Below are positions 11,001 to 21,225 of a stretch of DNA of 33,876 nucleotides, in pieces. A program made the translations under genes and the position numbers. Under the pieces are notes generated by a model. It was given only the letters and a program-made list of their open reading frames with translations, did not search any database and was not told where the DNA came from. The DNA comes from Reclinomonas americana ATCC 50394. Its lineage: Eukaryota; Jakobida; Jakobea; Jakobida. The first letter of the stretch is position 1. Each line of letters begins with the position of its first letter. The stretch lies in assembly GCA_048213135.1 (NCBI GenBank), contig PS015092.1:100838-134713 (forward strand). The letters run 5' to 3'.

Positions 11001-11954
11001 AGGCTCACTCCTTGTTTGTACACGTATGCATATATGTGTGTGTGCAGCACTTGCTCGCCACTTATGTTAGGCGGTGTGCGCCCGATCCAATCGCTCAAGG
11101 CGATTGGTCAGTTCAATCCCCTCCTGTTTTGGTCCCTGCGCTACCACCCTGTCGGTCTCCGCCACTTGCTGGCATTGCCGGCAGCGGCGTTCAGTTGTCG
11201 CCGCGGTCCCTCTCCAGCTCTGACGGGGGCAGTGGCTCATTGGTACCACCACCACCACATGCACGTGCCCCACCACCACCATCACCGCCACCGCCACCGC
11301 CACCACCACCACCACCACCACCACCACCACGTGCAGCACCTCAATCTCGCTCGCGGTGGGCTCCAGACCTTGCCGACGATCATCGAGCGTCCCGAGTTGC
11401 ACGCGACTCTGCATCGGCCGCCGCTGGCGCATCACCGCCGTTTCCCGTGTCGAGCAGCGCGGACTCTGATTCGGTACATCCCCTTGCAATCAGTCGTCAA
11501 ATACGTGGATACATTTCGAGTCGTGAGGCGAGGAAGGCGGGGATGTCGAGGGAAGATGTTGCGTTTGCAGACTTCATAAGCAATCGATACTCGAGCGCGC
11601 GTTGATGGTGTATGCTAACACATACGTGAACGGATTCACCGGCTGATCGTTTAGGTGGCCAAAGCTGTGGCTTCGCAGCGCAAGGTGCGAAAGAAGCGCC
11701 GCCTCAGCGAGAAGGGCGCAGGACCTCGGCTCAGCATGTCGTCGGATATGGACTTCATGGATGCCATGTCTGGCACGCCAATCCCACTTAGAGACGACCC
11801 GCCCAGCAGGAAGCGGCGGCGGGTTGCCGGCAATAGGCCGTTAGCCGCGAAGGTCACCGACGAGACTTTGCATCAAGTTGCTGATGCCGAATGGAGCGAC
11901 GGAGAGGTTGAGGGCCGCCTTAATATGCTTTGCGAGCAACCTCGAAAACGGTAG
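5022..11954 (+). CDS. Mutator-like (MULE) DDE transposase, 18 exons, apparently intact
   Basis: Proposed exons: 5022-5121, 5180-6287, 6363-6455, 6562-6838, 6903-7100, 7180-7471, 7544-7634, 7976-8112, 8402-8544, 8647-8864, 8952-9056, 9291-9493, 9678-9985, 10071-10160, 10243-10340, 10420-10951, 11048-11600, 11665-11954. Every junction is GT-AG and in phase, giving about 1,611 residues. Domains in order: a Glu/Asp run (about 85-165); two C2H2-like fingers (CPVDNC..HLKK..KRH near 223); a FLYWCH/WRKY-GCM1-type finger (YLCSR, GFCLAQ, AHTFH, about 430-543); the MULE catalytic core with Asp in AVDATHR (711), Asp in LMSDGAS (775) followed by LCYFHAF, and Glu in NGSEAVFRVFK (908); a SWIM-like finger CLPCTKG..FPCPHVLNAY (about 1055-1070); a Gly/Ser and Pro-rich tail; and basic KVRKKRR and SRKRRR. 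Least certain are the donor of intron 7 (GTTGCG, with a gap inside the intron), the last intron (GTTGAT) and the start. If the last intron is not used, the protein stops at 11605. Confidence 0.82.
5380..5520 (+). repeat. GAG/GAA triplet tract encoding a poly-glutamate run
   Basis: Purine-only triplets in frame with exon 2 of the MULE gene encode more than 40 nearly uninterrupted Glu/Asp residues. The tract is expected to be length-unstable. On the opposite strand it gives a spurious poly-proline frame. Confidence 0.95.
7680..7930 (+). repeat. (CT)n microsatellite and 20-N gap inside intron 7 of the MULE gene
   Basis: CT-rich repeats flank a gap of exactly 20 N (7711-7730), the usual placeholder for unknown size. 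The whole block lies between exons encoding the first catalytic Asp and the following strand, so the true intron is longer than 341 bp. A further pure CT run is at about 8210-8232 in the next intron. Confidence 0.95.
9101..9235 (+). repeat. (GA)n-rich intron of the MULE gene
   Basis: The intron 9057-9290 holds GA-rich repeats. A second pure GA run is at about 9521-9540, and a GT-rich stretch at 9594-9644 lies in the next intron (9494-9677). Confidence 0.9.
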
Positions 11955-12339
11955 CTTGCGCTTGTGTAGGAGGAATGTGACTCTCTTCGAAGGGCGAGGT
12001 AGGATAATCAGGTCACTTTGATCAGTAAATGACTTGCGCGTTTCATTATGGACTTGAGCCGATGTTGCCATCTCGCGAAAGAAAATAGGGGGAACGGAGA
12101 AAGTAGCGCCCTCAGAAGACCGAGGAAGAAAGCAAGAGAAAGGGTGAGGAGACAGTTGGAAACTCCCTTGCTCACCGTCGGGAGTCACCCACAATTCACT
12201 GGTGCAGCATGCCCCTCCAGCCGTCGCACCTCCTCACCATGGCCAGCCTCTACAGACCACACGAATCGACGCGTCATCGCTACCACTCGCAACATGATGA
12301 CCGACCACACCTATCAAGTGTGCCCTCCATCCGCCGCAC
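11955..12339. other. Unique spacer after the MULE gene
   Basis: I see no conserved frame, RNA gene or inverted repeat here. It may contain the 3' UTR and right end of the element. Confidence 0.5.
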
Positions 12340-12644
12340 CTCTCAGTCTCCCTCTCTCCCTCTATCTAGCTATCTCTCTCTCACACACACACCTTCCCTC
12401 TCCCCTCTCACTGTGCATAACTCTCTCACACAAAGAATCTTGACCGACTGAGTGCTTTCTCTCAAGTCTCTCTCTCTCTCTCTCTCTCCTCTCACACACA
12501 CATTCTCAGATACACTGCTCCCTTCCTTCCCTTCCTCCCTCCCCCGCTTCTCCTCCCTCCCCCCCTCGCTCATCTCCAGCCAGCTGTGCTCGTCTCCACG
12601 TCTTCTCCCACCATCTCTCCCCTTCTCCCCTTCTCTTCTCATCT

Positions 12645-12682
<38 letters not shown>

Positions 12683-13002
12683 TGTTCCCCTTCCTTCCCT
12701 TCCTCCCTCCCCCCCCCCCCTTGCTCATCTCCAGCCAGCTGTGCTCGTCTCCAAGTCTTCTCCCACCATCTCTCCCCTTCTCCCCTTCTCTTCTCATCTT
12801 CTCTCTCTCACACACACACACACTGTTCCCCTCTCTTTCATCTCCTCCCTCCTCCCGGGCCCCTTTCTCTCTCCTTCTCCCACATCTGTCTCTCTCTCTC
12901 ACACACACACACAGTCTTCTCTCCCCTTCTCCCACCATCTCTCTCTATCTATCTCTCTCTCTCACACACACACACTGTTCCCCCCTCTCTCCCTCTCTCC
13001 CA

Positions 13003-13063
<61 letters not shown>

Positions 13064-13149
13064 GTCTACTACGTACGTCTCGTCTCGTCTCTCGTCTCTC
13101 TCTCTACTCGTCTCGTCTACGTACGTCGTACGTACGTACGTACGTACGT
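12340..13149 (+). repeat. Low-complexity block: CT, CA and CCT repeats ending in (ACGT)n
   Basis: Nearly all of this stretch is pyrimidine-rich on the plus strand, with (CT)n up to about 45 bp at 13007-13058 and (CA)n runs after many CT runs. It ends in TACGTACGT repeats at 13118-13149, which are self-complementary and abut a 20-N gap at 13150-13169. Long Ser/Leu or Thr/His reading frames across it are artefacts. Confidence 0.95.
12510..12830 (+). repeat. Minisatellite with a unit of about 155 bp, two good copies
   Basis: GCTCATCTCCAGCCAGCTGT begins at 12568 and again at 12723, an offset of 155 bp. Flanking sequence (CCTTCCTTCCCTTCCTCCCTCC before, TCTTCTCCCACCATCTCTCC after, then CT and CA runs) matches in both. 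A third, diverged copy may follow to about 12900. Confidence 0.85.
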
Positions 13150-13169
13150 NNNNNNNNNNNNNNNNNNNN

Positions 13170-14395
13170 TGATGGCAGTGAGCGTTTCTGACCACTTAGC
13201 GGATATGAAGCATATAGGAGGCAAAAAGCACACGCGCCCACGCCAAGCTGCGAGCGAAGCGAGCAGCGGGGCGTCAGGGCGCACCCCAACTCAAAGAGTG
13301 AACCGAGTGACCTGTGCAGCCATAGTCCTCCCCTCATCACCCCTCCTACAGGATACACATCATGCATATATGCGCGCGGTGGGGCAGTAGGCGTGCATGC
13401 TTGTGGGTCAGAAAATTTGCACTCTCAAACGGGGCGAGGAATGAGTGCACAGTCGCGACGTGCGCACAGCGGTGGCACGTGTGTGGGAAGAGACGATGTG
13501 GTGCGTGGTGGGTCGCCGACGACGAGTGGGGCGTGGTGTGTGTCTGCAGGGTGCTCCGACAACTCATCGTGTCCCCGAAAAGACCCACAATGTTCCGCTC
13601 ATCGCGCGTGTGCATATAAGCGGTTCGCCTGGCGGCAGTCGGCCCATCGTCACGCCGCTCGGCTCATCAGGTGCGAAGCAGATGCACTGTCTCGCCCCCC
13701 TCCTCCCACCCCGACTCACCGTCATGCTCCATCCTGCAGGTCTTCACGTTCCACGCAACCCTCACTCTCACTCTCAATCACGCTTGCACTCATGCTCCAT
13801 GAGCGCCCGCAAGAACATGAGACTCGCTGCGCTCTCTGCGCAGCAATTCATGCGCAAGACGCACTGCAAAATGGATGGAAAAAGAAAACACGCAAGAGAG
13901 AGAGAGAGAGAGAAGACACGTGGCACTCGTGACGATGCGCACATTTCGCACAATCATTGCGCGCGCGCGCGAAATAAGGGTTTGCCATTCGCTCGGCGGC
14001 AAAATTTGCCATCACGCGACGAGCGGTGTCACCCCGGTCGCTTGGCGTGTGATGCGAGACCGCTCTGTGGCGCACGCGTGCCATCCGCGTGTGTCAAACA
14101 CACAGTGGTGCGAGTTGACACCTGAATTCAGTCCTTCCACAGCAAAAAATGCCGTAGTGACTGTGGTTTTGCTTCACACATTTCTCCGGTAATTTTGTAC
14201 TGTTGCACTGTACAGCATGTTTTTGGGTCGCAATCACCCAGAGAAAGCTCTTTTCAGTGCGCCAGGTGTGTCGCGAAGTGGACTAGAGGGAGTTGCTTTG
14301 CGGCGTCACCAGCACCAGCATACGCCCACAGCGAAGTGCTTGCGTAAGTGACTTCGGCGATTTTCGCTGCCCGTTCGGTCAATGAACACTTAGCG
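13170..14395. other. Gene-poor stretch, nothing recognised
   Basis: Several frames of 80-226 codons cross this stretch on both strands. Their translations are Arg/His/Cys-rich without motifs, so I do not call them. A (GA)n run is at 13895-13915 and an alternating GC run (GCGCGCGCGCG) at about 13960-13971. No RNA gene was recognised. Confidence 0.55.
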
Positions 14396-14530
14396 CACAC
14401 CGGGTCGACAGCGGTGAGAGATAGAGGAGGAAGGAGACAGAGAGAGGGGGAGGAAGGGGAGGGAGAGGAGCGCGCGTGAGAGAGAACAGATGAAGAGAGA
14501 AGCCGTGACGATAGATCCCGCGAACGGACG

Positions 14531-14608
<78 letters not shown>

Positions 14609-14887
14609 GAGGAGGAGGAGGAGGAGGAGGAGGAGGAGGTAGGTAGGTAGGTAGGAGGAGGAGGAGGAGGAGAGAGGAGAGAGGAGAGGAGGAGGAGGAG
14701 GAGGAGGAGGAGGAGGAGGTAGGTAGGTAGGTAGGAGGTAGGAGGTAGGAGGAGGAGGNNNNNNNNNNNNNNNNNNNNNNNNNNNNNNNNNNNNNNNNNN
14801 NNNNNNNNNNNNNNNNNNNNNNNNNNNNNNNNNNNNNNNNNNNNNNNNNNNNNNNNNNNNNNNNNNNNNNNNNNNNNNNNNNNNNNN
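14531..14887. repeat. (GA)n, (GGA)n and (GGTA)n microsatellites running into a 129-N gap
   Basis: About 75 bp of pure GA is followed by GGA triplets and GGTA tetranucleotides, then N from 14759 to 14887. The exon of the minus-strand NHL gene enters this gap from the right and does not reappear on the left. The end of that gene is therefore lost in the repeat or gap. Confidence 0.95.
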
Positions 14888-17800
14888 CCGGTATGCGCGA
14901 CTCGGCAGCAAACCAGTGACAGTGGCGGTTACTGTCTGCGGGGAACTCCCTGTAAACGGACCCGCAGGCGACGTGCTTGACATGACGATGACGCCAGTCG
15001 CAAACATGGAGTCCAGTGACACACGAAATACGAATGTCACAGCCGCACTGTCGTTTGGGTCCACAGAACCAGCCAGAATGACGGTGTCAAGTGCTGTCAG
15101 TGTAGCACTGCTTGTCGTCACAGTTGGAAGCGCTCTAGTCGTGAAGGTGCCTGAAGACGAACATGTCGGCACCGCATCACCGGTCACAGTTGCACAGATT
15201 CGCCAGCGGAATGTGGTTGAAGGGGTCAGGCCAGTTATTGTTCCGCTGCTCACCGTCACTAACGCACTGCCAATGAGGGGCATGGCTTCGACGGCCGGCT
15301 GCGTAACCATAGAGCCACTGGTGAACGAGGAATCAGCGAAGGACGTCACTTGAAAGACAACAGCCGACACGATGTTGTTGTTGGGTGCAACTGAAGCTGT
15401 CATGGCAACAGTAGTGGCCGTGGATGTTGGTGTGATCGGTGCGGGTGTGATGCCACTTATCGAGGCAGCAGCACCGATCCGTCCAACGAAAGACAATAGT
15501 GATCCATGTACAACCGTCATCCCCGCATCGTTGCTTGCAGCAGTTCGATAAAAGTACGTTCTGCCAGGAAGTGCACTCACATCAGCGCTGACTGGAGTCG
15601 CTGATGATCCGCTGACAGTTGGCGGCGTGGCGGTGGTCGACGTGAATGTTGTTGGTCCCTGAATTCGCCGGATTCTCGTGTTGCCGACGTCACCGACGAA
15701 CCATGAGTCGGACGCAGCGTGGTATGCAACATGCGGGGCACTGCTCGAAAATCGCGCCACTGACGCCGCACCGTCAACAGCGGTTCCTGTTGTGCCACAG
15801 GTGCCAGCGAAAGTGCTCATGATCTTGCTTACAGGGTCGTATTTTCTGTGCCACCACCAATCAGTGCGAAGTCTGAATGCATGCATGGTTCGCCAGCATT
15901 CGAAACTCTAAACCACAAGGACTCACCGAATACAACCTCCATTTGCTGTGGATGACGTCCCGAAATACAGAACCCCGCCGCCATCCACCGCGGAGAATTC
16001 TCCGTCGAAACTCACAGCTTGACCAAGAGTATCCAAGTTCTGGTTTACGGCAGACGAAATTGTGAGATCCACCGTACGCGTCACTGTGTTGTATCGTTTT
16101 AAAGTAGTGGTGCTACCAATGCTCGAGTTGAAATAGACGAATGTGTCGCTGGGGTCAATTGCCAACTGAGTGGTTGACGGTGATGGGGTACTACCACTCC
16201 CGGAGGCTGCAGAAATTGTAGCTCCAGGAATCGTGAGCTGTTGAACCGCAGTTTTCCAGCCTCCAATGAACAGGATGGAGCCATCGCTGCGCATCGCAGC
16301 TCCGCTGGAGTAATCCACCAGTACCGCAGCACTGCCGGTCCCGCTTGGTGCAGACGAGGTACACGCACTGGTCGACGTGCCCGCGAACGTGCTGACAGTG
16401 GTAGAGGCAACAGATACTCGGCGCACCGCGCAGTAACTTCTAGACGTCCCACTGACGATGAAGAGATCGCCAGTTGGTGGGTGCACTGCGAGGCCAGCAA
16501 TGTTCTGGAACGATGCGCTCGCTCCCACGCCATCTGCAGTTCCTGCTGTTGTACTGCCAACAAAAGTAGATGCAACACCGGCAGATGTCACTCGCAAGAT
16601 GCCCCTATGAACGCTGTTTGCCATGTACAGATTGCCCGACGCATCGGCCACAAGCCCCGCCTGGGTCCCCGGTGTGACGCTTGTGGCAAACGTGCTCACC
16701 ACTGGTTCACCGACCTCGAACCACACGCTGGTTGAGGATGCTTCATCGTTCGCATTGACAGTTCCATTCACCGTGGTGGTTGATGTCGAAGTGCCGACTG
16801 CCGCACCGGTGGCCACCGACGGCAATATTTGCGTGTAGAATGTCACAATGCCACCATACTGCGCCGCAGACACGCCAGTGATTCGAATCACCACACGGAA
16901 TCCGTGAGTTGTCATGCCCGCGAGGCCAGTCACAGCGCAACTCAGTGAAATACTGTTTGCGCCAGTGTATGGACCAGCTGGACTCACAGTTGTGCAAGTT
17001 TGCACACCAGAGGCCAATGTCACATCAGTTGAGTACTCGAACACAACACTGTCAAGCGGGACCGCGTTGGGATTCAGTGAGGCGCGAAGAGTGGCCGTGC
17101 TCTGCTGCACATCAGTCGCCGAGAGTGTGTTCCACAGTGGCATTGTCAGCGTGGTGAACGACACTGGTGTGCTGTTGACGGTGCCCGCTGCAGTGACGAG
17201 TACCGCCTGAAACCAATACTGTGTTGAAGGGCTGAGACCGGTGGCGGTGCCAGACACAGCAATGATAGAAGTTCCCGTATATGGAGCAGCTGGTGACACC
17301 GCAGTGATAGTCGTCACACCCGTCACAAGTGTAGGGTCTGTGGAGGAAAACTGAAAAGTCAACGACGTAACACTGTCTCCGCTCGGCGGCAACACAGTTG
17401 CATTGAGCACCGCAGACAAGGGGCTGATGCTGGACGACAAAACACCGACTGTGCCGGCAGACAAAGTGCCTCCCAGAAGCGGTGGCGCGAGCTCCGAAGA
17501 AGTTAGGCGTGCTCGAAAGTACCACTTCGTGCTACCATTGAGTCCAGTCACTGTTGCGGACACCGTGATGTTGCCTGACCCAGCTTGCGTTCCAGCCGGC
17601 GTGACTGTGGACCACAACTGCACGTCGGTACTGAAGCTGCCGTCCGTCGAGTAATCAAAGGCAACTGTAACCGCGGCGCTCTCGTTGGGGTTCATGGTCA
17701 CAGAAACCGTCACCGATGACGATGTGCTGGACGTCACGCTCGTTGAAACGATAACTGGGAGCAAAGCCGTCGTCGCATTGGCCATTGAGCTGGTCACGGA

Positions 17801-19679
17801 CTGACTGATGTCACTCGCCGGTACTGCCGTGCAGCGGAAGTAGTAGGTGGTGTTGGACGTCAGTCCCGAGGCTGTGGCGGAGACGGTGGTGCTCATCGTG
17901 GCTGAGGTGACGGAGTTGGAGGCCGTAAGCGTCTGCAAGATGGGTGACATACTCATGGCCGTCGAGAGTGTCACAGTTACTGCACAGGCGCCGCCGTTGT
18001 TGGTGATTATCGGACAACCCAGTGTGAGTGTCAAAGAGGTGTTTGTGGCAGTCGGCGCTCCCAGAGTTGGTAGATTGAGGGTGGTGGCCAGCTGTGCTGA
18101 ACCACGAGTCGCAGTGGCTCCATTGTTGTTGGTCGCTGCCGCTTGAAATGCGTAGGTGGTCGATGGCGAGAGACCAGAGATGGTGGCGGAAACGGACACT
18201 GGCGTGGTGCCCGTCAAGTTGGACGGCGACGCACTTGCCACTGAAAACGTGGTCGGATAGGAGATCCGACGGAGGCCTGTGAGGTGCGAGGCGAATGAGA
18301 ATGCAACACATTGCAGCAAGGAGAAGAAAATCGCTGCAGTTACCCTTGGCATCAGCCACCAGCAGCGAGTTGGATTGGCTGTTGAACACGATGCCACTTG
18401 TGCTGACCAGGGTGAAGCGTGCAACGCTACCCGCGCCATCAGTGTTGCCACTACCTGAATCACAACGTCCAGCGTATGCCGTCACGCTGCCAGAGGGCGT
18501 AACTCGGCGGATGCAGGAGTTGCCAGCGTCCACCACAAACAGGTTGCCGCTGGCGTCCATTGTCAAGCCGCCGAGAGCAGAAAATGTTGCCGCTGCAGTG
18601 CCCACTCCATCTGCTCTGCCAGAATTGATACTGCTACCTGCTATGGTCGATACAGTCGTCGTGCTGAGAACGATTTTCGACACAGCTGGGGCAAGCGCAC
18701 TCGTAGTCACAAACGCTTCTTGGCCGGTCGATCCAATGACGATCCCGAAACATGACACGCTGGAAGTGAGAGTCGAAACAGTGGCAGTAGTCGTCTGAAC
18801 AGCACGTATCCTACTTGAATCGCAAGCGTACAATGTAGAGCCGTCGGTGGTGATGGCAAGTCCATACAATGAGCTGAACCGAGCAGCGGATCCAACGCCG
18901 TTCGTCGAACCGGATGACCCTGCGGTTCCAGCAAAGGTCACGACTCCGCCAGCCGTCACCTGTGGGAGTGCAGCGACAACGTTAATTTACTGTCTCTCAT
19001 CAACAATCATGTCGAAGAGGAACCACGCAACTCGTCGAATGGTTTGGTTTCCTCTGTCAGCCACAAAATAGTCACCGGAAGGCGCATGAACGGCAATGCC
19101 AACAGGACTCTTGAACCGGGCGGCAGGGCCAATTCCATCTGTAGATCCTGAAGTGCCGTCCGTTCCAGCCACGAGTGACAACATGCCAGCTGTACTCAAG
19201 CGGCGTATGACGTTCCCGTTCGTGGATGTCATGACGAGATTCCCGGAGGCATCGTACGTCATGTGGCCACTCGTGCCGACACTTGCCGCCAACTGTTCTG
19301 TGCTCACTTGTAGCTCGGCGTACTCGAAGAATCCGTTCGTGGCCGTGGATGCTCCATTGGGGTTGACGGAGGCGTTGAGAACGACACTGCTCTGCGTCGG
19401 TGACGAGGCGGCACTCGTGCTGACGATGGGGTCTATCTGGCCGCACACGGGGGCAGCCAAGACGGCCAGTGCTGCGATGACGACGATGATGACGAGAGGA
19501 GAGATGGTGTTGGGTAAAGGTTGATGCAGTGGGCGCTCGCTGCGGTGGTGGTGGCGGTGTACGTGCGTACACGACGACACAAAACGGCGCCTCCACATTG
19601 ATGTTGCACATGGCGGCCTCTGTGCAGCGGTCGTCGCTAGCAACTCTCCTTGGGCGTGCGTGTGCGCCGCCCTCTGCAT
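14888..19679 (-). CDS. Large secreted or surface protein with NHL and fibronectin-III-like repeats (C-terminus missing)
   Basis: Proposed exons on the minus strand: 19032-19679, 18344-18959, 15927-18276 and 14888-15845 (runs into the gap). Introns are 67-81 bp, GT-AG and in phase, for at least 1,524 residues. The first ATG is at 19679; the ATG at 19598 (MWRRRF) is an alternative. A hydrophobic segment, LVIIVVIAALAVLAAPVCG, at about residues 62-80 looks like a signal peptide or anchor with an unusually long basic N-region. Beyond it, NHL-type beta-propeller repeats (VTAGGVVTFAGTAG, DASGNLFVVDAGNSCIRRV) alternate with at least seven FN3-like units recognisable by patterns such as VSATVTGLNGSTKWYFRA and SGTATGLSPSTQYWFQAV. 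Such proteins are usually extracellular. No transmembrane segment near the visible C-terminal end. Ligand and role are unknown. The first intron uses donor GTTGCG. Confidence 0.8.
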
Positions 19680-20524
19680 GTGTGCGGAACAGATGCAGAC
19701 GAGTCAGGTGAGCAGCTCTTGCACGCGAGCGAGTGATGCAGTGATATGATAACGAACGAGCGCTCACCATTTGGGAGTGCGGTTCACGAACGTGCTGCAC
19801 ACGAGCGAGGTGTGATTCGGAGGAGAGAGAGGGGGAGGGAGAGCGAGAGCGAGAGAGAGAGACGGAGAGTGGGGATGCTTGGCGATGTCACGGAATTGAT
19901 TGGGGGACGCAATAAATGATTGAGTCCAATTCGGCGTCAAATTGCAGTCAAGCACACGGCTGGACACGCATAGGTCGACGCTGTATGATACGCGCACAAG
20001 CGATGGCACTCGCGCACTGCATCCAACACAGCGTGTAATGTGAACCACGAGTACATGCATGCATGTTTTCACGAATTCACTCCTCTTTCAATATTGGTAA
20101 ATTCGGCAACCACCCACAACAATGACATACAGAAAACAGCAGCTATCATGATAACAGTGTAAGTTCCGAAACGTGAGCCTAATTGCAGATCTTGGCGGCA
20201 GCAGAAATCCGAATTCGAACAAAACCGCTGACACAAGTTCGCGACGTCGCCCTCTCTTTTGCTGTGCTAGCACAAACTTTTCATCGCATGGCGTCCGCAT
20301 CGCTCATTTTCAAAGTCATTTCGCAGCGCACAGCGCCACGTGCAAGAGGTAGCGCGAGGTTGCATGAGGCCACCAAATAGGACACCTNNNNNNNNNNNNN
20401 NNNNNNNNNNNNNNNNNNNNNNNNNNNNNNNNNNNNNNNNNNNNNNNNNNNNNNNNNNNNNNNNNNNNNNNNNNNNNNNGCGAGAAAAGGTCGAGAAAGG
20501 GAAGATGACTGTTGGAGAAGTAAT
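19680..20524. other. Intergenic region upstream of the NHL gene, with a 92-N gap
   Basis: This should hold the promoter and 5' UTR of the NHL gene on the minus strand. A GA-rich run is at 19823-19870 and AATAAA occurs at about 19910 on the plus strand. N fills 20388-20479. No gene was recognised. Confidence 0.5.
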
Positions 20525-20673
20525 TCGTCGGCAAGGGAAAAACAACAAAACACTTCATTCACCACATTCCAATAATGCGACAAAAGTCCACAAATCCCTT
20601 GCCGACGATGACCATTGGCACATTTGTGGACATTTGTCGCATCATTGGAATGTGGTGAATGAAGTGTTTTGTT
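20525..20673. repeat. Near-perfect inverted repeat (52-bp arms) with a nested alternative hairpin
   Basis: Arm 1 (20544-20595) and arm 2 (20622-20673) are reverse complements with two mismatches in 52 bp, separated by 26 bp. In addition, 20525-20538 is exactly complementary to 20595-20608, so the DNA or RNA can form two mutually exclusive hairpins. It lies just right of a gap. It could be a cruciform, a template-switch product, a MITE-like foldback or a small-RNA precursor; sequence alone does not decide. Confidence 0.9.
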
Positions 20674-21225
20674 TTTTCACGGCTCATGTCAAGGACCACT
20701 GACTTGCTTCCTTCGAATTCTCGGATCTGGACCCGGCTTTCACAGCGTACAGGATTTCCATGTGTTCGGATTCGGCAAGTCCGGTTGCCAGAGGCATTTT
20801 GGTTTGCCGCCCCAAGGTATCACGGGTGGCCAGGGCAAGCCAGTGTGCCACTTTGTCCGGGTACCGCTGTGGCCATCATACATGCCACTGGCAACTGTGC
20901 TCACCACTCGCATCCCTGCTACCCACCCTACCGGTACACCCAGCGCTCTCTATACCATGTGCACACCGCATCCCCAGTAGGTCTCGGGGTGCATGTGTGG
21001 CGCAAACAGAAGATGGAAGTAAAAAGAGAGTGTTCAATGTACTCGAGCTCATGGCAACTTGAACGATGTTGATGCCAGCCTGGAAAGCTCAGCAGACGCC
21101 GGAGGCTCCGAGCTGAAGAGCCTCTGAGAGAGGTCGACTCACGCAGCCAGGACGATCCGCAGCGCGGCCTGGTGTGGGCAAGTGATTAGCTCTTCTGCAC
21201 TCATGAAACACTGTCACCACTGCAG
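20674..21225. other. Unassigned stretch
   Basis: A plus-strand frame of 103 codons (20669-20980) has a fairly protein-like middle (GKSGCQRHFGLPPQGITGGQ) but no recognised motif and no clear exon borders. I do not call it a gene. Confidence 0.3.

Larger units (their letters stand above)
4645..12200 (+). mobile_element. Candidate Mutator-like element (boundaries not seen)
   Basis: The transposase gene implies a MULE, but I found no terminal inverted repeats or 9-11 bp target duplications. The left side is interrupted by the gap ending at 4644, and the right side passes into microsatellite DNA from about 12340. The limits given are therefore only the gene plus its nearest unique flanks. The gene may instead be a domesticated transposase with no element around it. 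Confidence 0.4.

Noticed and set aside
11240-11335. Poly-histidine reading frame
   Set aside because: The exon frame of the MULE gene reads this CCA/CAC repeat as poly-proline between coding sequence on both sides; the His frame is a shadow.
12370-13191. Long frames on both strands of the CT/CA block (Ser-Leu-Ser, Arg-Glu repeats)
   Set aside because: They are translations of dinucleotide repeats with no unique sequence.
13445-14125. 226-codon plus-strand frame
   Set aside because: Its composition is Arg/His/Cys-rich, it overlaps equally long frames on the other strand, and it has no motif or splice logic.
14390-14758. Minus-strand continuation of the NHL protein into Pro, Leu/Ser and Arg runs left of the gap
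   Set aside because: It is microsatellite DNA translated; continuity across the N run is not demonstrated, so I end the gene at 14888.
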